A DNA stretch of 64,000 bases. Source: Streptomyces sp. (GTDB taxonomy: Bacteria; Actinomycetota; Actinomycetes; Streptomycetales; Streptomycetaceae). Of this stretch, positions 54,627 to 64,000 are shown piece after piece (position 1 is the first letter of the stretch; every line of letters begins with the position of its first letter). The DNA lies in NCBI RefSeq assembly GCF_031181555.1, contig NZ_JAPSKQ010000004.1:28086-92085 (forward strand). The letters are read 5' to 3'. Both the position numbers and the translations under genes were made by a program. The notes beneath the pieces are model-generated. The model saw only the letters and a list, made by a program, of their open reading frames with translations, was not told the DNA's origin and ran no database searches.

Positions 54627-56105
54627 TCACTTCGCTTCTGAGGGGACCGGTGCGGCGAGCCGGGAGCGGCGGTAGCCGTACAGGAAGTAGAACACGAGTC
54701 CGACGGCCATCCAGACACCGAAGACCACCCAGGTGATGGTGGACAGGCTGCCCATCATCCACACGCAGAAGGCGAAGCCCAGCGCGGGCAGGACCGGCGA
54801 CAGCGGCACCCGGAAGGTGCGGGGCATCTCGGGACGCTTCCGGCGCAGCACCACGACGGCCACGTTGACCAGCGCGAAGGCGAACAGGGTGCCGATGCTG
54901 GTGGCGTCGGCGAGCTGGCCGAGCGGGACCGCCGCGGCCAGGACACCGCAGAACAGGGAGACGATCAGGGTGTTGGCGCGGGGCGTGCCGGTCCTGGGGT
55001 TGACCTTGGCGAACACCTTGGGCACGAGTCCGTCGCGGGACATGGCGAACAGGATGCGGGTCTGGCCGTAGAGCACGACCAGCACGACGCTGGCGATGGC
55101 GATGACGGCGCAGAAGGCCAGCAGGGTGCCCCAGAAGGTCTGGCCGGTGACCTCGCTCATGATCTGGGCGAGCGCGGCCTCGGAGTCGGTGAAGTCCCGC
55201 CAGGGCTTGGCGCCGACGGCGACGGCGGCGACGAGGACGTACAGGGCCGTCACGATGACCAGCGACAGCAGGATCGCGCGGGGCAGGTCGCGCTGGGCGT
55301 TCTTGGCCTCCTCACCGGCGGTGGAGGCGGCGTCGAAGCCGATGTACGAGAAGAACAGGGTGGCCCCGGCGGCGCTGACGCCGGCCATGCCGAGCGGCAT
55401 GAAGTTCTCGTAGTTGCCGGAGCGGAAGCCCTGGACGCCGATGGCGCAGAACAGCACCAGCGCGCCGATCTTCACGATGACCATGATCGTGTTGGCGCGG
55501 GCGGACTCCCGGGCACCGCCCATCAGGAACGCCATCGCGAGCAGCACGACGATCAGCGCGGGCAGGTTGAACACCCCGCCGTCGCCGGGCGGGGCGGACA
55601 GCGCGGCCGGGATCGTGACGCCGACGGTGCCGTCGAGCAGTTCGTTGAGGTACTCGCCCCAGCCGACGGCCACGGCGGCCACCGACACGCCGTACTCGAG
55701 GAGCAGGCACCAGCCGCAGACCCAGGCGATCAGCTCGCCCATCGTTGCGTACGCATACGAGTACGAGGAGCCGGAGACCGGGATGGTGCCCGCCAGCTCG
55801 GCGTAGGAGAGGGCCGAGAAGAGGGCGGTCAGACCGGCGATGACGAAGGAGAGGGTGACGGCCGGACCAGCCTTGGGGACGGCCTCGCCGAGAACGACGA
55901 AGATGCCGGTGCCGAGGGTGGCGCCGATGCTGATCATGGTCAGCTGCCACAGTCCGAGGGAGCGGCGCAGCGAGCCTCCCTCGCCCTGGCCACCCTCTGC
56001 GACCAGGCGTTCCACGGGCTTGCGGCGCATCAGGCGTGCGCCGACGCCCGGGGCGGTCCGAGCGGTGGGACTGCTGTTGCGCGGGGGTGCGCCTTGGTCG
56101 AGCAC
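54627..56105 (-). CDS. APC-family amino-acid permease
   Basis: 492 residues, 12 helices plus a ~60-residue cytoplasmic N-terminus. LTMISIGATLGTGIFVVLGE is the APC helix-1 substrate-site glycine stretch, and FFSYIGFDAASTAGEEAKNAQ is the helix-6 region of the CAT (cationic amino-acid transporter) branch. That branch prefers basic amino acids, which fits a link to lysine or arginine oxidation nearby. GTG 56105 follows GAAGGAG. Confidence 0.92.
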   Translation of the reverse strand: MLDQGAPPRNSSPTARTAPGVGARLMRRKPVERLVAEGGQGEGGSLRRSLGLWQLTMISIGATLGTGIFVVLGEAVPKAGPAVTLSFVIAGLTALFSALSYAELAGTIPVSGSSYSYAYATMGELIAWVCGWCLLLEYGVSVAAVAVGWGEYLNELLDGTVGVTIPAALSAPPGDGGVFNLPALIVVLLAMAFLMGGARESARANTIMVIVKIGALVLFCAIGVQGFRSGNYENFMPLGMAGVSAAGATLFFSYIGFDAASTAGEEAKNAQRDLPRAILLSLVIVTALYVLVAAVAVGAKPWRDFTDSEAALAQIMSEVTGQTFWGTLLAFCAVIAIASVVLVVLYGQTRILFAMSRDGLVPKVFAKVNPRTGTPRANTLIVSLFCGVLAAAVPLGQLADATSIGTLFAFALVNVAVVVLRRKRPEMPRTFRVPLSPVLPALGFAFCVWMMGSLSTITWVVFGVWMAVGLVFYFLYGYRRSRLAAPVPSEAK

Positions 56106-56896
56106 GCGCTGACTCCTTCGTCACTGCCGGTCTTCCGTGGCGGGGACCGGCGGCGCCCCGCGACAGCCGGGACCCGTCGAGCGGGGTCCCCGCCACACCA
56201 CGTACAGCGGGTAACCCTACGAGGTCCGGCGTTGCTGCTGAAATGCAGCAACCTTGCGCACCGCCGTAAGATCATTGCGTTCCTCGCGCCAGGGCGGGTG
56301 TTCGTTGCGCCGGGGCTTTCGTCCGTTGCACCCGGACCCGGTCGGTTCGCGCGTCGGGCCGGCTCCGCGGCGAGCGGTTCCCTGACCAGGAAGGTGCACG
56401 GATCGACGCACTCGTGGACCGTCCCGCCGGCGTCCCGGTACGTCCAGCGGTCGAGGTAGTCGGTGAGGGGGCGGTAGCCGAGCCGCGCGTGAAGGGCGGC
56501 CGCGCGCGGGTTGCCGGCCGCGGCCCCGAGCCCGACGGCCGTGTGGCCGCGCTCCAGGGCCAGGGCCTCGGCCCTGCGGATCAGTGCGCTGCCGATGCCG
56601 CGCGAGCGCAGGTGCTCGGGCCACACACCGAGGCCGTTGATCTCCGCGCGGCCCGGCCGGGCCGCGCGTACGCCGGGGTCCGCACAGCCGCCCCGGCGCA
56701 CCTCCGCGTGGCCCACGGGCAGCCCGTCCAGCCAGGCGACGAGGTGGGTGCTCTCCCCGGCCTGCTGCCGCGCGAACCGCAGGGCGTGGAACGAGGTGGC
56801 TCCCGCGGAGCCGATGCACCGGTCCAGCAGTTCCACGTCGGCGGCCCGGCAGACGGTGATCTCCAGCCGGCAACCGTACGGGCCCGGGCACGCCAC
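56030..56896 (-). CDS. GNAT acetyltransferase with a read-through C-terminal tail
   Basis: 288 codons. The first ~165 residues form a complete GNAT domain: INGLGVWPEHLRSRGIGSALI has the acetyl-CoA pyrophosphate loop, followed by GLGAAAGNPRAAALHARLGY. After CTFLVREPL the frame stays open for ~120 more residues (ANRPGPGATDESPGATNT...) with no fold-like content, crossing the permease promoter and its first 76 coding bases. The natural stop has probably been lost. GTG 56896. Substrate unknown. Confidence 0.72.
   Translation of the reverse strand: MACPGPYGCRLEITVCRAADVELLDRCIGSAGATSFHALRFARQQAGESTHLVAWLDGLPVGHAEVRRGGCADPGVRAARPGRAEINGLGVWPEHLRSRGIGSALIRRAEALALERGHTAVGLGAAAGNPRAAALHARLGYRPLTDYLDRWTYRDAGGTVHECVDPCTFLVREPLAAEPARRANRPGPGATDESPGATNTRPGARNAMILRRCARLLHFSSNAGPRRVTRCTWCGGDPARRVPAVAGRRRSPPRKTGSDEGVSACSTKAHPRATAVPPLGPPRASAHA
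56231..56252. promoter_or_regulatory. Candidate Lrp operator upstream of the APC permease
   Basis: GTTGCTGC (56231-56238) and GCAGCAAC (56245-56252) are perfect 8-bp inverted arms around an AT-rich 6-base spacer. It lies 126 bases upstream of the permease GTG. An AT-rich centre with G/C arms is typical of Lrp/AsnC sites. Confidence 0.5.
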
Positions 56897-56953
56897 GGCC
56901 CCCGTCTTTCCCGGCGGGCGGGATCGACGGGGGCCGTGGGGAGGCGGTCGCCG

Positions 56954-58438
<1,485 letters not shown>

Positions 58439-58552
58439 TCAGCCAGGGGGAAGAGCACGTACTTCATTGTCCCATGTCGACCTGTACGCGGTCGCCGGGC
58501 GCATCGTCCAAGCAGGTCAGGGGGGTCTTGGGAGGAACCTCCAAAGGTGGTC

Positions 58553-58600
58553 GGGAGGGCGACCGCCGGCGAAGGGAGCGGCGGCGACCGCCCCCCTCCC
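58553..58600 (-). terminator. Hairpin after the SorC-family gene
   Basis: GGGAGGG (58553-58559) pairs with CCCTCCC (58594-58600), and an inner CCGCCG/CGGCGG stem (58563-58568 with 58579-58584) extends it. It begins 10 bases past the SorC stop. Confidence 0.5.
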
Positions 58601-58609
58601 GGCCGTCGG

Positions 58610-59653
58610 TCAGTTCCCGTCGGGGTCGGCCCGGTTGAGCGCCGGCTTCGGCGCCGGCCCCGCCGTCATCAGGTAGTCCGCGGCCGAGGTGTCCGTCACC
58701 AGGCTGGTGACGAGTCCGGAGCGCAGCACCGCGTCGATCGCGGGCCCCTTGCGCTGTCCGCCCGCGATCGCGACGACCTCGGGGACACGCCGGAGCTGGT
58801 CGGTCTTGACCGTGATGCACCGCTCCCCCAGGTCCCGGCCGACCCGGCGCCCCTCGGCGTCGAAGAGGTGCGCGGACATCTCGGCGGCGACGCCGAGGGA
58901 GGCGTAGTGCGCCCGCTCCTCGTCGCTGAGCATGTCGTGCACCGTCGAGATGCCCGGCTCCCAGGAACCGATGGAGACACAGGCGACCGTGACCTTGTCG
59001 AAGTACTCGAAGGCCCGCGCGATCCCGGTCTGGTGGCGCAGCGCCGCCGCGGTGGCCGCGTCCGGCAGCAGCATCGGCGCGTAGATGGGGTGGGCGTCGC
59101 CGCCCGACACCTGTGCGGCGCGCCGCACGGCCTCCACCGAGCCGCGTTCGGCGGTCCCGGCGTCGTACACCCCCGTCAGCTGCACGACCGTGCAGGGCGG
59201 CAGCCGGTCCAGGGCCGCCGCCATGTGGATGGTGGAGCGGCCCCAGGCCAGGCCCAGCACGTCCCCTTCGTTGACCAGCTCGCCGAGCAGGTCGGCGGCC
59301 ACCTCTCCCAGGTTCTCGGGGTCGGGTGTCTCCTCGGCCTCGGCCGGGGACTCGACCACGACGGCGTGCCTGAGGCCGTAGCGGGCGCGGAGCGCGTCGG
59401 AGCGCTCTGCGTCCAGCTCGGCCGGCACGCGGATCTCGATCCGTACGAGATCCCGTTCGAGGGCGGTCTCCAGGACCCGGGCCACCTTGAAGCGGCTGAC
59501 GCCGAACTCCTCGGCGATCTGGATCTTGGATTTGCCCTCGAGGTAGAAGCGGCGGGCCATGGCCGCCGCCTGCACCAGCTCAGCGGGTCCCATCCGCATG
59601 GCTGACCGGCCCGCCGACATACCCGACACGGCGATCTCCTCACTGCTGTTCAC
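58610..59653 (-). CDS. SorC/DeoR-type sugar-binding regulator
   Basis: 347 residues. The N-terminal HTH (about 25-60) has YLEGKSKIQIAEEFGVSRFKVARVL; the large sugar-binding domain carries GLAWGRSTIHMAAAL and IAGGQRKGPAIDAVL. Such regulators respond to phosphorylated sugars and polyols. GTG 59653 gives the longest form; ATGs at residues 12 and 19 are plausible alternatives and have no better ribosome site. It lies 78 bases after rpe on the same strand, so pentose metabolism is a natural context. Confidence 0.9.
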   Translation of the reverse strand: MNSSEEIAVSGMSAGRSAMRMGPAELVQAAAMARRFYLEGKSKIQIAEEFGVSRFKVARVLETALERDLVRIEIRVPAELDAERSDALRARYGLRHAVVVESPAEAEETPDPENLGEVAADLLGELVNEGDVLGLAWGRSTIHMAAALDRLPPCTVVQLTGVYDAGTAERGSVEAVRRAAQVSGGDAHPIYAPMLLPDAATAAALRHQTGIARAFEYFDKVTVACVSIGSWEPGISTVHDMLSDEERAHYASLGVAAEMSAHLFDAEGRRVGRDLGERCITVKTDQLRRVPEVVAIAGGQRKGPAIDAVLRSGLVTSLVTDTSAADYLMTAGPAPKPALNRADPDGN

Positions 59654-59731
59654 ACTCTGGATTCGCCGTTCATCCTTGCAGATCCGGCGCGGTTGATCAG
59701 CCCTGCTGGGAGCCGTTCACATTCCTGACGC

Positions 59732-60418
59732 TCAGTGGTCGCATGCCCAGGACGCCTTGCCCGTGGCGGCCTCGGCCTGGTTGCGCAATGCACGTACCGC
59801 CTCGGCCGGGTCCGACGCCCCGTACACGGCGGAACCCGCGACGAAGACGTCGGCGCCGGCGTCGGCGCACCGCTCGATGGTGGACGCCGAGACTCCGCCG
59901 TCGACCTGGAGCCAGAGCTCCAGACCGTGCTTGTCGATCAGCTCACGGGTGCGGCGGATCTTCGGAAGCATGATGTCGAGAAAGGCCTGGCCCCCGAAGC
60001 CCGGCTCGACCGTCATGATCAGCAGCATGTCGAGTTCGGGGAGCAGGTCCTCGTACGGCTCGATGGGGGTCGCGGGCTTCAGCGCCATGGAGGCGCGGGC
60101 GCCCTTGGCCCGGATCTCCCGGGCGAGCCGCACCGGGGCGGCGGCCGCCTCGACGTGGAAGGTGACGGAACCGGCTCCCGCCTCCACGTACTGGGGGGCC
60201 CACCGGTCGGGGGCCTCGATCATCAGATGGCAGTCCAGCGGAGTGTCCGTCGCACGGGCGAGCGACTCCACGACCGGCACGCCGAGCGTGAGGTTCGGGA
60301 CGAAATGGTTGTCCATGACGTCGACGTGGAGCCAGTCGGCTCCCTCGACCGCCTTCGCCTCGTCCGCGAGGCGGGCGAAGTCGGCGGACAGGATGCTGGG
60401 GTTGATCTGCACGGCCAT
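59732..60418 (-). CDS. rpe: Ribulose-phosphate 3-epimerase
   Basis: 228 residues, TIM barrel. [30 protein letters not shown] with metal ligands, [13 protein letters not shown] and [10 protein letters not shown] are all canonical. It interconverts ribulose-5-phosphate and xylulose-5-phosphate in the pentose phosphate pathway. ATG 60418; 156 bases after rsmB on the same strand. Confidence 0.97.
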   Translation of the reverse strand: MAVQINPSILSADFARLADEAKAVEGADWLHVDVMDNHFVPNLTLGVPVVESLARATDTPLDCHLMIEAPDRWAPQYVEAGAGSVTFHVEAAAAPVRLAREIRAKGARASMALKPATPIEPYEDLLPELDMLLIMTVEPGFGGQAFLDIMLPKIRRTRELIDKHGLELWLQVDGGVSASTIERCADAGADVFVAGSAVYGASDPAEAVRALRNQAEAATGKASWACDH

Positions 60419-60574
60419 GACCCAAGACTGCCATGCCCGGGCACGGATGTTCGCTCCGGTCCGGACCTGAGTTCCCTCCCCGGATGTCCGGCGCCGCCGT
60501 TCGCGCCGTACCGGGCCCCGCGGGCCCGGTACGATCCGGGCGAAAGGCCCTGCGGGAGGGGCCGGAGGCGGGCG

Positions 60575-61993
60575 TCAGCCGGTCCGGCGCAGGAGCGCCA
60601 GGTACATCGCGTCGGTCCCGTGCACATGCGGCCAGAGCTGCACGTCGGGGCCCTCGCCCAGATCCGGTACGCCCGGGAGCAGCGGCCGGGCGTCGATCAG
60701 GTCGGCGTCCGGGAACTGCTTGAGGAGGTCGGCGACCACCGCCCGGGTCTCCGCGAGGTGGGGCGAGCAGGTGGCGTAGCCGACGACACCGCCGACCCGC
60801 ACGGACTCCAGGGCGGTGCGCAGCAGCCCGCGCTGGAGCGGGGCGAAGCCGTCCAGGTCCTCCGGTCGGCGCCGCCAGCGCGCCTCGGGGCGGCGGCGCA
60901 GGGCGCCGAGACCGGTGCACGGCACGTCGACCAGCACCCGGTCGAAGCTGCCGGGCCGCCACGCCGGCCGCGTCCCGTCGGCGGCGACGACCTGGTACGG
61001 CCCGGGGTTCCCGGCCAGCGCCTTGGCCACCAGCCCGGCCCGGTGCGGCTGCTTCTCCGAGGCGAGCAGTACGGCGCCCCGCTCGGCGGCGAGCGCCCCG
61101 AGCAGCGCGGCCTTGCCGCCGGGCCCGGCGCACCCGTCCAGCCACATCCGGTCCCGGCCCTCGACCGGCGCGCCCGCGAGCGCGAGCGCGACGAGCTGGC
61201 TGCCCTCGTCCTGGACACCGGCCCGGCCCTCGGCGACCGCCGTGATGGCGCCCGGCTCGCCGCCCTCGGTCAGCCGCACGGCGTGGGGCGACCAGCGTCC
61301 CGGCACGGCGGCCTCCTCGCCGAGCAGTTCGTCGGTGGTGGCCCGCCCCGGCCGGGCGACGAGCGTGACCTCGGGGCGCTCGTTGTCGGCCCGCAGCAGG
61401 TCCTCGATGCCGGCCCGCCCACCGCCGAGCGAGTCCCACAGCGCGGAGACGACCCAGCGGGGATGCGAGTGCACGACGGCGAGGTGCTCCTCGGGATCGT
61501 CCTCGTAGGGCGGCGCGACGCGCTCCAGCCAGCCGTCGAGATCGTCCTGCGCGATCTTGCGCAGCACGGCGTTGACGAACTTGGCGCGCCCGTCGCCCAG
61601 CACCACCCGGGCCAGTTCGACCGAGGCGGACACCGCGGCGTGCGTCGGGATCCGCGTCCCGAGCAGCTGGTGCGCGCCCAGGCTCAGCACGTCCAGCACC
61701 GGCGGGTCCACCTCGCGCAGCGGCCGGTCGACGCAGGCCGCGATGATCGCGTCGTACGTGCCCTGGCGGCGCAGCGTCCCGTACACCAGCTCGGTCGCCA
61801 GCGCCGCGTCCCGCGCGTCGAAGTCGCCCCTCTCGCGCGCCGCGCGCAGCAACGGCGGCAGGACGAGGTTGGCGTACGCGTCCCGCTCGTCCACGGCCCG
61901 CAGGGCCTCGAAGGCGAGCACGCGGACGGGGTCCTTCTTGGGCCGGCGGTAGGGCTTGGCGGGCCTGCGGGGCCGACGGGACTGGTCGCTCAC
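60575..61993 (-). CDS. rsmB: 16S rRNA (cytosine-C5) methyltransferase RsmB/Fmu
   Basis: 472 residues. An N-terminal NusB-like RNA-binding domain (about 20-160) with VLAFEALRAVDERDAYANL precedes the SAM-dependent methyltransferase: motif I DGCAGPGGKAALLGAL, motif IV DVPCTGLGALRRRPEARW and motif VI GYATCSPHLAETRAVV with the two catalytic Cys. It methylates 16S rRNA C967 (E. coli numbering). ATG 61993; 76 bases after fmt. Confidence 0.96.
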   Translation of the reverse strand: MSDQSRRPRRPAKPYRRPKKDPVRVLAFEALRAVDERDAYANLVLPPLLRAARERGDFDARDAALATELVYGTLRRQGTYDAIIAACVDRPLREVDPPVLDVLSLGAHQLLGTRIPTHAAVSASVELARVVLGDGRAKFVNAVLRKIAQDDLDGWLERVAPPYEDDPEEHLAVVHSHPRWVVSALWDSLGGGRAGIEDLLRADNERPEVTLVARPGRATTDELLGEEAAVPGRWSPHAVRLTEGGEPGAITAVAEGRAGVQDEGSQLVALALAGAPVEGRDRMWLDGCAGPGGKAALLGALAAERGAVLLASEKQPHRAGLVAKALAGNPGPYQVVAADGTRPAWRPGSFDRVLVDVPCTGLGALRRRPEARWRRRPEDLDGFAPLQRGLLRTALESVRVGGVVGYATCSPHLAETRAVVADLLKQFPDADLIDARPLLPGVPDLGEGPDVQLWPHVHGTDAMYLALLRRTG

Positions 61994-62069
61994 GAAAAAG
62001 GTGCTCCGGAAGTGGGGTGAAGTGCGCGGTCCAGCCTACGTCGTCGGGGCGGACCGCTGCCCCGCGGCG

Positions 62070-63002
62070 TCAGGCGCCGACGCTCTCCCCGGCGGCGATC
62101 CGCACCCCGCGCGCCCAGTCCGCCGCCCGCATGGGCTTCTTGCCCTGGGCCTGCACCCACAGCAGCTCCACGGCGTACGAACCGGTGCCGACGTACACGT
62201 TGTTCTTGCCGACGGCCAGCTGCCCGGGCGCGAGGTCGGTCCGCTCGGGCACGGGAGCGGCCTGGACGATCTTGAGCCGCTCGCCCCGGAAGGTGGTCCA
62301 GGCGCCGGGCGCGGGAGTGCAGCCGCGCACCACCCGGTCGACGCGCAGGGCCGGAGCGGTGAAGTCGACGCGGGCGTCCTCGACGGTGACCTTGGGCGCG
62401 AGGCTGACGCCCTCGGCGGGCTGCGGCACGGCCTTCAGGGTGCCGTCCTCGATGCCGTCCATGGTCGCGGCGAGCAGCCCGGAACCGGCGAAGGCCAGCC
62501 GGGTGAGCAGGTCGCCGCTGGTGTCGGTGGGCCGGATCTCCTCGGTGACGGTGCCGTAGACGGGCCCGGAGTCGAGGCCCTCCTCGATGAGGAAGGTGGA
62601 GGCGCCGGTGATCTCGTCGCCCGCCATGATGGCGTGCTGCACGGGGGCGGCCCCGCGCCAGGCGGGCAGCAGCGAGAAGTGCAGGTTGACCCAGCCCCGG
62701 GCCGGGATGTCCAGGGCCGCCTTGGGCAGCAGGGCCCCGTAGGCGACGACGGGACAGCAGTCGGGCCCGATCTCCTTCAGGCGCTCCAGGAACTCCGGGT
62801 CCCTGGGCCTGACCGGCTTGAGCACCTCGATCCCGGCCTCCTCGGCCCGCTCGGCGACGGGAGAGGCGACCAGCCTGCGTCCCCGCCCGGCCGGCGCGTC
62901 GGGCCGCGTGACGACGGCGGCCACCTCGTGCCGCCCGGAGGCGAGGAGTGCGTCCAGTGAGGGAACGGCGACCTCGGGGGTACCGGCGAAGACGAGCTTC
63001 AT
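62070..63002 (-). CDS. fmt: Methionyl-tRNA formyltransferase
   Basis: 310 residues. N-terminal [19 protein letters not shown] and the formyl-site [19 protein letters not shown], where Phe takes the place of the usual Pro in HPSLLP, lead to the C-terminal tRNA-binding domain. It formylates initiator methionyl-tRNA. ATG 63002 is the family start; an upstream frame to 63221 is rejected. First gene of the fmt-rsmB-rpe series. Confidence 0.97.
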   Translation of the reverse strand: MKLVFAGTPEVAVPSLDALLASGRHEVAAVVTRPDAPAGRGRRLVASPVAERAEEAGIEVLKPVRPRDPEFLERLKEIGPDCCPVVAYGALLPKAALDIPARGWVNLHFSLLPAWRGAAPVQHAIMAGDEITGASTFLIEEGLDSGPVYGTVTEEIRPTDTSGDLLTRLAFAGSGLLAATMDGIEDGTLKAVPQPAEGVSLAPKVTVEDARVDFTAPALRVDRVVRGCTPAPGAWTTFRGERLKIVQAAPVPERTDLAPGQLAVGKNNVYVGTGSYAVELLWVQAQGKKPMRAADWARGVRIAAGESVGA

Positions 63003-63228
63003 GGGGTGCTTCGGGCCTCTCGGGCGGGGACGGACACGGGCAGCGCACCAGTCTATGGGCCGGCGGTGAAAGTGCCCGTGCGGGGAGAGCCGCCGACGGC
63101 GGGCCACCCCGCGCGGGACCTCCCCCTCTTGCCCCTTGTCCCTCTTGTCCCTTGTTCTGCTCCCTTGCCCACCGGAAACGGGTGGTGCGCGGGGGCGTAC
63201 GCATATGCCGCCACGCCCCACCCCGTGA

Positions 63229-63870
<642 letters not shown>

Positions 63871-63890
63871 GCCGCCCGCTCCCCCTGTCC

Positions 63891-63923
63891 CGCCCTCCCG
63901 GACGCACCGCCCCCGGGAGGGCG
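63891..63923. terminator. Terminator after the HTH gene
   Basis: CGCCCTCCCGG (63891-63901) and CCGGGAGGGCG (63913-63923) form a perfect 11-bp stem with an 11-base loop, 20 bases past the stop of the HTH gene. Confidence 0.75.
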
Positions 63924-64000
63924 TCGGCATGTCCCGGGCGGCGTGTGCCCCGGCCCACCTCGTCCGGCGACCCCGCACCTCGGCGCGGAATGCCCGCGCG

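Overview
The window is high-GC, densely packed chromosomal DNA with GTG/TTG starts, strong third-position GC bias and long antisense shadow frames. It carries Streptomyces hallmark genes: rbpA, the sporulation pair smeA-sffA, an FMN-riboswitch rib operon with ribM, and a chitinase with the direct-repeat chitinase promoter. It reads as a Streptomyces chromosome segment, and the gene order resembles the rbpA to fmt neighbourhood of S. coelicolor as I remember it. I see no tRNA, rRNA, IS element, prophage, CRISPR array or large biosynthetic cluster.

0-10 kb: a GntR/FCD regulator diverges from a five-gene, translationally coupled 5-oxoproline operon (MFS transporter, DUF1445 protein, pxpA, pxpB, pxpC). 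A coupled leftward operon of two GT4 glycosyltransferases and an SGNH hydrolase follows, then a HEAT-repeat gene preceded by a 19-residue peptide ORF. 10-20 kb: ankyrin protein, smeA-sffA (the SffA P-loop has Thr in place of Lys), a MocR regulator divergent from a YczE-like protein/GDPD/UMF1 transporter series, rbpA with a perfect SigR-type promoter, fxsA and the polyprenol-phosphate mannose synthase gene. 20-34 kb: amidohydrolase, Lrp regulator, small conserved proteins, acyl-CoA dehydrogenase with a TetR gene, exported cysteine peptidase, P-loop kinase, a probable ~70-nt small RNA, a lone EccA-like AAA+ ATPase, two CNNM/CorC membrane proteins and a PH-domain protein.

34-39 kb: ribE-ribM-ribBA-ribH-hisE-hisG run leftward from an FMN riboswitch, so riboflavin and two histidine genes may share a transcript. 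39-59 kb: chitinase, an NmrA-like oxidoreductase under an ECF41-type promoter, a ROK regulator divergent from an MFS gene, thioesterase, xanthine/uracil permease, GH6 protein, DUF5995 protein, and an amino-acid module (flavin monooxygenase, nitrilase-type amidase, APC permease, Lrp regulator) interrupted by a frameshifted repetin-like pseudogene and an MFS gene. 59-64 kb: guaB1, a SorC-family regulator, rpe, rsmB, fmt and an HTH protein. The fmt-rsmB-rpe block adjoins rib genes in other actinobacteria but here is about 20 kb from them.

The most novel-looking signals are the small RNA near 28.57 kb, the peptide ORF at 10.10-10.16 kb, the SffA P-loop substitution, the ECF41-type promoter at 41.49 kb and the paired operator candidates at 0.6, 17.6 and 56.2 kb.
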